The notes beneath the pieces were generated by a model. It was not told the origin of the DNA, ran no database searches, and worked only from the letters and a program-made list of their open reading frames with translations. Shown here one piece after another: positions 1-7,252 of a stretch of DNA of 64,000 nt. Origin of the DNA: Dermabacter vaginalis (lineage in GTDB: Bacteria > Actinomycetota > Actinomycetes > Actinomycetales > Dermabacteraceae); contig NZ_CP012117.1 of assembly GCF_001678905.1 (NCBI RefSeq), positions 496,001 to 560,000 on the forward strand, read 5' to 3'. A program made the translations under genes and the position numbers. Positions within the stretch are counted from its first letter, which is position 1. The number at the start of each line of letters is the position of its first letter.

Positions 1-491
1 TCTTCGATAAATGGGGCGAATACCTTCAGCAGAAGGGCCACGAAGTGGGCGTCAATACGGGGCGCCCGCGCCGTTGCGGCTGGTACGACGCCCTCATGAT
101 TCGCCACGCCGTGCGCATCAATGGCTTCACCGATCTCGTGCTCACGAAGCTCGACATTCTCACGGGTCTCGACGAGGTGCCGATCTGCACCGCCTACGAG
201 ATCGATGGCGAAATCCACCGAGACATGCCCATGACGCAAACCGAGTTCCACCACGCGAAGCCCGTATACGAGACGATGCCCGGGTGGAGCGAGGACATCT
301 CGAAGGCTCGCACGTTCGAGCAGCTGCCGATCGAGGCACAAAACTACGTGCGCCGGCTCGAGGAGCTCGCAGGGTGTCGCATTTCGGCGATCGGCGTCGG
401 CCCGGACCGCGATGACACGATCGCGGTGCACTCGCTCATTCCCGGCGAGGCACGCCTCGCGGGGGAGGAGTCCGACGGTGCCTGCGCGTAA
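1..491 (+). CDS. purA: Adenylosuccinate synthetase, C-terminal part (5' end outside window)
   Basis: This is the C-terminal ~160 residues of adenylosuccinate synthetase, which joins IMP and aspartate using GTP in AMP synthesis. The reading frame enters at base 3. Visible family motifs are [17 protein letters not shown] (IMP-binding arginine region), [16 protein letters not shown], a Y-E-x-M-P-G-W segment and the [10 protein letters not shown] stretch near the C-terminus, which contributes to the nucleotide site. The protein ends a few residues later than many homologues, with a short acidic tail. Its stop lies 14 bases inside the next gene, so the two are probably translationally coupled. Purine genes purF and purM follow, so this end of the window is a purine synthesis neighbourhood. 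Confidence 0.95.
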   Translation, partial: FDKWGEYLQQKGHEVGVNTGRPRRCGWYDALMIRHAVRINGFTDLVLTKLDILTGLDEVPICTAYEIDGEIHRDMPMTQTEFHHAKPVYETMPGWSEDISKARTFEQLPIEAQNYVRRLEELAGCRISAIGVGPDRDDTIAVHSLIPGEARLAGEESDGACA

Positions 492-903
492 GGCGATCTC
501 GATTTCTGACGGCGTGGCCGCGATCCGTGCCTGGTGCGAGAGCCGCGAAAACACGCCGCGGGCAACCCTCGCGCTCGCGGTGCGCTTCACCCTCCAGGTG
601 CTCGCCGAGGACTACCCCGGCGGTGCCGTTGAAGTGCGAGTACCACCGTTTGGCGCCGTGCAAATCATCCAAGGCACGAGCCACACGCGCGGCACGCCGC
701 CCGCGGTCGTCGAGATGAATGCCGCGACCTGGATGCGCCTCGCCACCGGCGAACTGACCTGGGCGGAGGGCCGCGCGAAAGGTGGCGGCGTGAGTGCCTC
801 GGGCGAGCGTAGCGACCTATCCGAAATCCTGCCCGTGCCGATCGCCAGGAGAATCGCCGCTGGAGAAAGCTCCGGGCGCTCCACTACGACCGAGGAGAAC
901 TAA
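478..903 (+). CDS. Sterol carrier protein (SCP2-like) family protein
   Basis: A 141-residue cytoplasmic protein of the actinobacterial SCP-like family that usually sits next to purF; the ligand is not known. The GTG start at 478 is chosen over the longer reading because it has GGGAGGAG 7 bases upstream and overlaps the end of purA. The sequence has the typical alternation of a helical N-terminus, the hydrophobic strands [14 protein letters not shown], and the segment [20 protein letters not shown], which resembles the SCP2 signature 'd...w..l..G...'. The last ~35 residues are polar and probably disordered. A role in purine metabolism is not implied by sequence, only by recurrent synteny. Confidence 0.75.
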   Translation: MPARKAISISDGVAAIRAWCESRENTPRATLALAVRFTLQVLAEDYPGGAVEVRVPPFGAVQIIQGTSHTRGTPPAVVEMNAATWMRLATGELTWAEGRAKGGGVSASGERSDLSEILPVPIARRIAAGESSGRSTTTEEN

Positions 904-906
904 CAC

Positions 907-1233
907 GTGATGAGCGAGAACACGCCCGAAGAGCACGAGAAAAGCGAAGCCGTCTGCGCTCCCCAGGGCTCTGATTCGCCCGAGAGCCCCGAATCGCCTC
1001 AGCCCACCGCTCTTTTCGTGCGCCGCGAGCGCCGCATGAACCTTGGCGGATGGGTTGTTCTTGCCCTCGTGATCGGCGCGGTCTCGGGACTCGTGTGGGG
1101 GATGTTCAGGGGCGTATTCGAATTTGCGCCGCTCGTGATTGCGGCGCTTTACGGCGTACTTTTTGTGGGAGTGGGCCTTGCCCTCGTTGCTGTGATCATC
1201 GATTGGGTGCTCGAGCGCGCTCGCGCGAAATAG
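907..1233 (+). CDS. Small two-helix membrane protein of unknown function
   Basis: A 108-residue protein with an acidic, proline-rich N-terminal tail (about 40 residues), a short basic stretch VRRERR, and two hydrophobic helices (about residues 47-67 and 75-97) separated by a glycine/phenylalanine turn. It ends with a basic C-terminus. GTG 907 (GAGGAG 9 bases upstream) or the adjacent ATG 910 is the start. It follows the SCP-like gene by 3 bases and is probably co-transcribed with it. No known domain is recognised. The polar tail and 2-TM layout suggest an inner-membrane protein of the uncharacterised 2-TM type. Confidence 0.65.
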   Translation: MMSENTPEEHEKSEAVCAPQGSDSPESPESPQPTALFVRRERRMNLGGWVVLALVIGAVSGLVWGMFRGVFEFAPLVIAALYGVLFVGVGLALVAVIIDWVLERARAK

Positions 1234-1245
1234 AGTACCTACCTG

Positions 1246-1383
1246 GATTCCATAGGGGTTGTGGGGGTTTCGGGAGCGGATCAAACCCCCGCAACTTCTA
1301 TGCAATTGGTCGGGCCTGATGGCAGCTTCGTGGCAACTTCGTGGCGAACTCGTGGCAAAACCCCCACAACCCCTCTGCAATTC
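1246..1383. repeat. Palindromic intergenic repeat, copy 1 (one forward arm, two reverse arms)
   Basis: A forward arm CCATAGGGGTTGTGGGGG (about 1250-1267) faces a reverse arm AAACCCCCGCAACTTCTATG (about 1282-1302), and a second reverse arm AAACCCCCACAACCCCTCTG lies at about 1358-1377. The same arms recur at 4028-4090 and 49542-49744. RNA from either strand would fold into a strong hairpin, so the element may act as a terminator or stabiliser between the small membrane protein and purF. Confidence 0.8.
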
Positions 1384-1403
1384 ACGTGAGGCGTGAGCCG
1401 TAT

Positions 1404-1409
1404 TAGACT
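1404..1409 (+). promoter_or_regulatory. Candidate -10 box for leaderless purF mRNA
   Basis: TAGACT lies exactly six bases upstream of GTG 1416, and no Shine-Dalgarno sequence precedes that start. The same -10/start spacing recurs at several genes in this window. No convincing -35 is visible. Confidence 0.45.
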
Positions 1410-1415
1410 GGGTTG

Positions 1416-2891
1416 GTGCTACCCGCGAACGGACGACTCACTCACGACCTCCTTCCCGACGATCGCCGCCCGCAGGACGAGTGCGGCGTTTTTGGCGTGT
1501 TCGCGCCAGGGGAAGACGTTGCCACACTCACCTATTTCGGGCTGTACGCGCTTCAACACCGCGGGCAAGAATCCGCGGGCATCGCGACCTCGAACGGCGA
1601 GCAAATCCTCGTATACAAGGACATGGGCCTCGTGTCCCAAGTGTTCGACGAAGGCAACCTCAAAACCCTCCAGGGACACATGGCCGTGGGCCACACGCGC
1701 TACTCGACGACCGGCGCGAGCCACTGGGTGAACGCTCAGCCAACGCTTGGCCCGCGCCCCGACGGTACGATCGCCCTCGCCCATAACGGCAACCTCGTGA
1801 ATACACTCGAGCTGCTCGAACTTCTCCATGAACGCCACGGCGACTCGAAGATTGGCGAACTCAAACAGGGCAACACGACCGACACGGCGATCGTGACGGC
1901 GCTGCTCAACCACGAAGGCAGCCTCGAGGACAACATCAAAGACCTCATGGGCCGCATCCGCGGCGCCTACTGCTTCGTGCTCATGAACGAAAAAACCCTG
2001 TACGCGGCACGGGATCCGCAGGGTATCCGCCCGCTCGTGCTCGGCCGCCTCGCGAACGGGTGGGTGGTGGCCTCCGAAACTGCCGCGCTCGACATTTGCG
2101 GCGCGAGTTTCGTGCGCGAGGTCGCCCCGGGTGAGCTCATTGCGATCGACGAGGACGGCCTGCGCTGCGAGCAAGTATGTGAACCCGCGCGCAAGAGCTG
2201 CGTGTTCGAGTACGTCTACCTTTCGCGCCCCGACACGAACCTCAATGGGCAAAGCGTCAACGAATCCCGCATCGAGATGGGCCGCGAACTCGCGCGCGAA
2301 CACCCCGTTGAAGCCGACCTCGTGATCCCCACGCCCGAATCGGGTACGCCCGCCGCGATCGGCTACGCGCAAGAATCCGGTATTCCTTACGGCCAGGGCA
2401 TGGTCAAAAACGCCTACGTGGGCCGCACCTTCATTCAACCCACGCAAACGCTGCGACAGCTCGGTATTCGCCTCAAGCTCAATCCGCTGCGCGAGGTCAT
2501 CGAAGGCAAACGGCTCGTGGTGATCGACGACTCGATCGTGCGCGGCAACACGCAACGGGCCGTTGTGCGGATGCTGCGCGAGGCCGGTGCGAGCGAGGTG
2601 CACGTGCGCATCAGCTCGCCGCCTGTCAAATGGCCCTGCTACTACGGCATCGACTTCGCCGACCGAGCCCAGCTCATTGCCAACGGTCTCGATACGGAAG
2701 AAATCTGCCGCTCTATCGGCGCTGACTCCCTCGGATACATCAGCTTCGACGGCATGGTGCGCGCCACGCGCCAGGTGCCACGCGAACTGTGCTCCGCATG
2801 CTTCACGGGTGAATACCCGATCCCTCTGCCCGCCCCCGATTCCGAAGGCCGCGAACTGCTGGGCATGGCCGACAAGGAGGTTCAGAAATGA
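1416..2891 (+). CDS. purF: Amidophosphoribosyltransferase
   Basis: Catalyses the first committed step of purine synthesis (PRPP plus glutamine to phosphoribosylamine). The 491-residue protein has the N-terminal nucleophile glutaminase with Cys in the QDECGVFGVF motif after a ~22-residue propeptide, then LQHRGQESAGIA. The PRPP loop is VVIDDSIVRGNT. Cysteines in SCVFEYVYLSRPD, KWPCYYGID and LCSACFTGEYP match the positions that hold a [4Fe-4S] cluster in the Bacillus-type enzyme. GTG 1416 is chosen because a -10-like TAGACT sits six bases before it; TTG 1413 is the alternative. The stop overlaps purM by 4 bp (ATGA), so the two are translationally coupled. Confidence 0.97.
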   Translation: MLPANGRLTHDLLPDDRRPQDECGVFGVFAPGEDVATLTYFGLYALQHRGQESAGIATSNGEQILVYKDMGLVSQVFDEGNLKTLQGHMAVGHTRYSTTGASHWVNAQPTLGPRPDGTIALAHNGNLVNTLELLELLHERHGDSKIGELKQGNTTDTAIVTALLNHEGSLEDNIKDLMGRIRGAYCFVLMNEKTLYAARDPQGIRPLVLGRLANGWVVASETAALDICGASFVREVAPGELIAIDEDGLRCEQVCEPARKSCVFEYVYLSRPDTNLNGQSVNESRIEMGRELAREHPVEADLVIPTPESGTPAAIGYAQESGIPYGQGMVKNAYVGRTFIQPTQTLRQLGIRLKLNPLREVIEGKRLVVIDDSIVRGNTQRAVVRMLREAGASEVHVRISSPPVKWPCYYGIDFADRAQLIANGLDTEEICRSIGADSLGYISFDGMVRATRQVPRELCSACFTGEYPIPLPAPDSEGRELLGMADKEVQK

Positions 2892-4012
2892 CTGACGCAC
2901 GCGAAGACCAAGGCCTCACCTACGCCGCGGCCGGAGTCGACACCGACGCGGGCGACCGCGCCGTCGAACTCATGAAAGCTGCCGTGAAAAAGACGCACGG
3001 CACGAGCGTCGTTGATGGCGTGGGCGGCTTCGCGGGCCTCATCGACGTGAGCGAACTCAAGAACTATGAGCGTCCCCTGCTCGCCTCGAGCACCGACGGC
3101 GTAGGCACGAAGATTGCGATCGCGCAGGCCCTCGACATCCACGACACAATCGGGCAGGATCTCGTGGCAATGGTCGTGGACGACATCGTCGTGAGCGGCG
3201 CGAAGCCCCTCGCCATGACCGATTACATCGCGTGCGGCAAGGTGCACCCGGAGCGGATTGCCGACATCGTGCGCGGCATTGCCGAAGGCTGCGTCCTCGC
3301 GGAAACGGCGCTCGTGGGTGGCGAAACCGCTGAACACCCCGGTCTCATGGGTGAGCACGACTACGACGTGGCGGGTGCCGCCGTCGGCGTCGTCGAGGCC
3401 TCCCGCATGCTCGGCGCCGAGCGCGTAGGCGCTGGCGACGTGCTCATCGGCATGGACTCGAGCGGGCTCCACTCCAATGGGTATTCCCTCGTACGCGCCG
3501 TCGTGGATCGCGCCGGACTGAGCCTCGAGCAGCACATCGAGGAGTTCGGGAAATCTCTCGGCGAGGAACTCCTCACCCCGACTCACATCTACAGCGCGCA
3601 GATTTTGCGCGTGCTTGAGCAGGCAGGCGTCGGAAAACTTCACGCACTCTCGCACGTGACGGGCGGCGGGCTTGCTGCCAACCTTGCCCGCGTGATCCCC
3701 ACCGACTGCGGCGCGCACGTAAGGCGTGCCTCGTGGGAGCCGGGCGCGGTGTTCCACATGATTGGTAAGTGGGGGAGTGTGCCGCTCGCGGATCTCGAGG
3801 CGACTCTCAACATGGGACTTGGCATGGTCGCGGTCGCGAGCGCCGAGAGTGCGGATGAGATCGTGCGACTCTTCGAGGCCGAGGGCGTGCGCTCGCGGGT
3901 GATCGGCGAGGTTGCCCGGCGCGAAACGTTGCCGAAGCCGCGTGGTGAGAATGACGTGCTCGTGCAGGGGGCGAAGGGGGCTCACGGCGGTCCCGTGCTC
4001 GTGACGGCCTGA
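2888..4012 (+). CDS. purM: Phosphoribosylformylglycinamidine cyclo-ligase (AIR synthetase)
   Basis: Forms aminoimidazole ribonucleotide from FGAM and ATP, the fifth step of purine synthesis. The 374-residue length is normal for the family. Recognisable segments are YAAAGVDTDAGDRAVELMK at the N-terminus, the ASSTDGVGTK glycine-rich motif, ALVGGETAEHPG, MDSSGLHSNGYSLVRAV and HVTGGGLAANLARVIP. The ATG overlaps the purF stop and AAGGAGG lies just upstream inside purF. It is followed by palindromic repeat copy 2, which may terminate the operon. Confidence 0.97.
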   Translation: MTDAREDQGLTYAAAGVDTDAGDRAVELMKAAVKKTHGTSVVDGVGGFAGLIDVSELKNYERPLLASSTDGVGTKIAIAQALDIHDTIGQDLVAMVVDDIVVSGAKPLAMTDYIACGKVHPERIADIVRGIAEGCVLAETALVGGETAEHPGLMGEHDYDVAGAAVGVVEASRMLGAERVGAGDVLIGMDSSGLHSNGYSLVRAVVDRAGLSLEQHIEEFGKSLGEELLTPTHIYSAQILRVLEQAGVGKLHALSHVTGGGLAANLARVIPTDCGAHVRRASWEPGAVFHMIGKWGSVPLADLEATLNMGLGMVAVASAESADEIVRLFEAEGVRSRVIGEVARRETLPKPRGENDVLVQGAKGAHGGPVLVTA

Positions 4013-4027
4013 AAAAATCCGATCCCC

Positions 4028-4090
4028 GAATTGCATAGGGGTTGTGGGGGTTTGGTGTGCTCGTGAAACCCCCACAAACCCTATGCAATC
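4028..4090. repeat. Palindromic intergenic repeat, copy 2 (simple hairpin form)
   Basis: Near-perfect inverted repeat: ATTGCATAGGGGTTGTGGGG at about 4030-4049 faces CCCCCACAAACCCTATGCAAT at about 4069-4089 with a ~12-base loop. It is the cleanest of three copies in the window and lies 16 bases after purM, so it could serve as the purM terminator. Confidence 0.85.
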
Positions 4091-4165
4091 CAGTTGGGTG
4101 GGGCGGGTGGGGTGGCGCGGATCGCGCGCCCGTCGTTGCCTCTCGCCTCCCCTCGGCATCAAAAA

Positions 4166-4223
4166 ATTGACGCCACTGCACGGCGGTCATTCACGCGAAT
4201 GATGTTCGTGTAGCGGCGTCAAT
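4166..4223. repeat. Nested inverted repeat downstream of the DUF3073 gene
   Basis: The outer arms ATTGACGCC (4166-4174) and GGCGTCAAT (4215-4223) enclose a second stem-loop, TCATTC-ACGC-GAATGA (4187-4202). An A6 run at 4161-4166 gives a T-run when read from the minus strand, so this is best read as the terminator of the DUF3073 gene. Confidence 0.55.
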
Positions 4224-4243
4224 CTACAAAAGAGAAGGGCGGG

Positions 4244-4447
4244 TTAGGACTCCTCGTCCTCGTCGTCCCAATCGTCGTATTCGCTCGCCCACTTGTCTTC
4301 GTAGCGGTCGTCTTCGTCCCACGACGCGGACTCGTTCTTTTTCCCGCTCAATTCGCGCTGGAGCGCATTGAGATCAGTAGGCGGGCTGTAGTACTTGAGG
4401 TCCCGAGCAATCTTGGCCTGCTTGGCTTTCTGACGGCCACGACCCAT
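4244..4447 (-). CDS. DUF3073 family protein
   Basis: A 67-residue protein starting MGRGRQKAKQAKIARDLKYY, the hallmark of DUF3073, a small actinobacterial family of unknown function found near purM. The N-terminal half is strongly basic and the C-terminal half strongly acidic (DWDDEDEES end), so it is probably a nucleic-acid or protein-binding adaptor with disordered ends. The internal ATG at 4447 is preferred to the longer reading because it matches the family start and has AGGGGG about 9 bases upstream. It is convergent with purM. Confidence 0.85.
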   Translation of the reverse strand: MGRGRQKAKQAKIARDLKYYSPPTDLNALQRELSGKKNESASWDEDDRYEDKWASEYDDWDDEDEES

Positions 4448-4661
4448 AGGTACGACCCCCTGTGCGTCGAACATGCGGGCGATTTTCGCCCCTGGAGAGT
4501 AAGTTTCGGACTCTAGGTTACACTGCGGCGCCTGGGACTTAAAGTAGAGGCACGCCCGTGCGGGATCACGTCACACCCCAGAAGGCCCAGTGCGACGGGC
4601 GGAACGACGAGCGCAGAGATGCGCCCTCGAGTGCGAGAACCAACGAAAGAAGCCCTCAGCG

Positions 4662-5657
4662 ATGCCTGCCCGCCATGACCGTACGTACCCGCCCGTCGAT
4701 GACTCGGCGCTTCTCAGCGACGGCTTCGAGATCGCCCACCACGACCTTGGCGAGGACTCTTTCGGGCCGTGCGGCTTCACGACGATCGCGCGTCGCGCCC
4801 CGGAAGACCTCGCGACGGGGGCGATCGCGCTCTACCTGCACGGGTGGTCCGATTACTTCTTCCACCCGCACGTCGCCCGCTTCTTCAATGATCGCGGGTA
4901 CGATTTCTGGGCGATCGACCTGCGTCGCAATGGCCGCTCCCTGCGCGATGGTGATGTGGCCACCGCAATCGGTGATCTCGCCGACTACGAGGAGGAAATC
5001 GGCGACACGATCGAGATGGCGAGCGCCGATGTGCGAGGGCGCGGTCTCGACCCGAAAAAACCGGTGATCTATGCACATTCGACGGGTGGCCTTACCGCGG
5101 TGACGTGGGCGGCAAGGCACCCCGGGCAAGCGTCGGCCCTGCTGCTGAATTCCCCGTGGCTCGAGTTGCACGGCGGGCCCACTGTGAGGCGCGTACTGCT
5201 GCCCGAGCTTGAGATGCTCGCACGCGCGCGCCCGTTGCACACGGTGGTGCCGGGGATGCCTGATTTTTATGCCCGCACGCTCCACGCGAATTTCGGCGGG
5301 CAGTGGGATTGGCATGTGCCGTATAAACCGTTCGAGTCGTTCCCGATGCCGGCGTGCACGCTCGCGGCCGTGGCGCGCGCCCAGTCCCAACTCGCGCGCG
5401 GGCTCGATATTCACGAGCCGATCTTCATGACCGCCTCAACGCGATCGGCGCTCGGGCCGGTGTTCACGCGACGCGCCTACACGAGCGATGCGATCTTGAA
5501 CGTTGAGCACCAGGTGTCGAACGCGCACAATGCGGGGAGTGATCTCACGATTGCCCGGATTCCGGGTGCGACGCACGACATGGCACTGGCCTTCGAGGCC
5601 CCGAGGAAGCTGTTCTTTTCGGCGCTCGCGACATTCATGGATTCTCGCGGGCTTTAG
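4662..5657 (+). CDS. Alpha/beta hydrolase (serine hydrolase, lysophospholipase-like)
   Basis: A 331-residue soluble alpha/beta-hydrolase. The oxyanion-hole strand IALYLHGWSDY, the strand DFWAIDLRRNGRS and the nucleophile elbow YAHSTGG (Ser in A-H-S-T-G) place it with monoacylglycerol lipase/lysophospholipase-like enzymes. The C-terminal IPGATHDMALAF supplies the catalytic histidine, and the acid is probably in the DAILNVEHQV region. The substrate cannot be read from sequence. The start at ATG 4662 is chosen over the upstream ATG because it begins the conserved part. Its stop overlaps the convergent membrane protein gene by 4 bases. Confidence 0.85.
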   Translation: MPARHDRTYPPVDDSALLSDGFEIAHHDLGEDSFGPCGFTTIARRAPEDLATGAIALYLHGWSDYFFHPHVARFFNDRGYDFWAIDLRRNGRSLRDGDVATAIGDLADYEEEIGDTIEMASADVRGRGLDPKKPVIYAHSTGGLTAVTWAARHPGQASALLLNSPWLELHGGPTVRRVLLPELEMLARARPLHTVVPGMPDFYARTLHANFGGQWDWHVPYKPFESFPMPACTLAAVARAQSQLARGLDIHEPIFMTASTRSALGPVFTRRAYTSDAILNVEHQVSNAHNAGSDLTIARIPGATHDMALAFEAPRKLFFSALATFMDSRGL

Positions 5658-6715
5658 CCCTGCCGGGCTTCGGCATCGGCGTGCGCATCGCGAACGCCGA
5701 GCGGGATGGCAAGTGCCCCGGCGAGGGCAGGCGTGAGTACCTGACTCAACGTGAACGCCAGCGCGCATGAGACGGCCGCGGCGTTCGGAGCGCCGCAGTG
5801 GACGAGTGCCCACGCCACTCCCACGTCAATCACGCCGATTCCGCCCGGCGTGAGGGGAATGAGCGAGAGGAGTCGGCTGAGCGCATAGATCCCGAAAAGC
5901 ACCAGCGGGCTGATCTCGAACCCGTAGCCGAGCGTGCACCACGCGATGAAGGCCACACCTTGCGCGAGGCGTGCAAGGGTAGGTGCGCCAAGGATCACGA
6001 CGCGAGAGCCGTGGGCGTCGGCGACCGCCATCGCGCGTGTGTCGAGAGCGGGAGTCACGAGGTCTCGGCTTTGACCGCCGAAGCCCTCGTTGAAGGCATC
6101 CACGATCTTTTGCACGCGCTCGAGAACCTTCCGCAGGAGCTTTTCGCTCGAGACGAATCCGAGAGCGATACTCGTGAGACCGAGGGCCAGCGCGGCGGCA
6201 ATGAGCAGGGCAACGCGCCCCCACAGCGGAATGTCGAGCGGGGAAAGTGCCACGAGGGCGACGGCAAGGATCGGCAAGAGAATCTGCGCGAGAACGTCGG
6301 CGATCGACGCGAGCATCGTGCCCGAAGCGATCGTCTTAGCCCGGAGGCCGGCGCGTTTGAGGCGCGCGTAGATGAGTCCGAGAGAAATGGTCGAGCCCAT
6401 GGGCACGACGACGGTGACCGCTTGCGCGACAGCGTTGGTTTCCGCGGCGGCTCTGAGGCTCACTCCGCGGAAGCACGCGGAAAAACCCACGGAATCGATC
6501 GCGAGAACGACGAGCGCGACGGCGATGAGAAAGAGAATCCACCACCAGCTGATCCCGTCGAATGACGCGAAAATGTGCGGCCACGACGTGTCCACAGCGC
6601 GCGGAATGAGCCATACGATCACGATCGCGGCGATCACGACGGAGAGTGCGGCGAGCAGCGCGTGGCGGCGTTTCTGCCGCGCGGTGAGTGGAGTGGGGGT
6701 GGAGGACTCGTTCAT
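5654..6715 (-). CDS. Lysylphosphatidylglycerol synthase-type transmembrane (flippase-like) protein
   Basis: A 353-residue polytopic membrane protein with about eight hydrophobic segments. The segments VAQAVTVVVPMGSTISLGL and LIPLTPGGIGVIDVG are typical of the LPG_synthase_TM/UPF0104 family (the membrane flippase half of MprF and its stand-alone relatives). No aminoacyl-transferase domain is fused, so it is more likely a lipid or glycolipid translocation or regulatory protein than a lysyl-PG synthase. The start is at ATG 6715 (MNESSTPTPL); the upstream in-frame extension has no family features. It is divergent from the next gene and convergent with the hydrolase. Confidence 0.75.
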   Translation of the reverse strand: MNESSTPTPLTARQKRRHALLAALSVVIAAIVIVWLIPRAVDTSWPHIFASFDGISWWWILFLIAVALVVLAIDSVGFSACFRGVSLRAAAETNAVAQAVTVVVPMGSTISLGLIYARLKRAGLRAKTIASGTMLASIADVLAQILLPILAVALVALSPLDIPLWGRVALLIAAALALGLTSIALGFVSSEKLLRKVLERVQKIVDAFNEGFGGQSRDLVTPALDTRAMAVADAHGSRVVILGAPTLARLAQGVAFIAWCTLGYGFEISPLVLFGIYALSRLLSLIPLTPGGIGVIDVGVAWALVHCGAPNAAAVSCALAFTLSQVLTPALAGALAIPLGVRDAHADAEARQG

Positions 6716-6807
6716 CGCGGACCATTCTTGCAGAAAGCCGTGCGCCGGTGACGTGATGCGGCTGACCATCGCGGGCGGCCTTGAGTTTAAATGTCTCACC
6801 CCTTTCG

Positions 6808-6813
6808 TAGAGT
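6808..6813 (+). promoter_or_regulatory. Candidate -10 box six bases before ATG 6820
   Basis: TAGAGT followed by GGAGGC and then ATG. The spacer could also serve as a very close ribosome binding site, so leaderless and led translation are both possible. Confidence 0.4.
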
Positions 6814-6819
6814 GGAGGC

Positions 6820-7158
6820 ATGTACACACTCATGATGATTTTCGTGTTCTTGCACGTCCTTTGCTGGGCCGGCGCGTTCGGCATGTGGATCGCCGCTGTG
6901 AAGAATCGCCAGCCGCTTCCCGGCATGGCGCACATGGCCGCCGCTGCTCCCGTGTTCGGCCTAATCGCGGCCATTATCGCGATCACGGGTGGCATGGGTA
7001 TCAACCACATGGCGATCGGCATCAAACTCGTGCTGTCGATCATTGTGGCGGTGTGCGCGTTCATCGCGATCAAGAAGCGCGAGGCAACGCCCGCGCCCGT
7101 GTGGTTCGCGATCCCCGTGGGTATCGTCGTGAATATCGCCATCGGCGTGTTCATGTAA
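6820..7158 (+). CDS. Small four-helix membrane protein of unknown function
   Basis: A 112-residue, very hydrophobic protein with about four membrane segments: residues 3-27, 37-58, 64-86 and 92-112. Short polar loops contain KNRQPLPG and KKREATP. A histidine in the first helix (FLHVLCW) and one in the loop (GMAHM) recall small heme-binding or redox membrane proteins, but no family is recognised. The ORF is single, flanked by a divergent gene and pcrA. Confidence 0.65.
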   Translation: MYTLMMIFVFLHVLCWAGAFGMWIAAVKNRQPLPGMAHMAAAAPVFGLIAAIIAITGGMGINHMAIGIKLVLSIIVAVCAFIAIKKREATPAPVWFAIPVGIVVNIAIGVFM

Positions 7159-7252
7159 CTGGCAAACCGTCCGCATCGCCCCGGCCGGAGCGGGGTAGGG
7201 TTCAACTCGCCTGACTCGCCGCCCGACCCACACCGCTAATGAAGGTTCATGA

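Noticed and set aside
1419-4162. Two long minus-strand frames opposite purF and purM
   Set aside because: Shadows; purF and purM have complete active-site motifs and coupled starts.
5798-6565. 255-codon plus-strand frame
   Set aside because: Shadow of the flippase-like membrane protein; its product is a random charged sequence.
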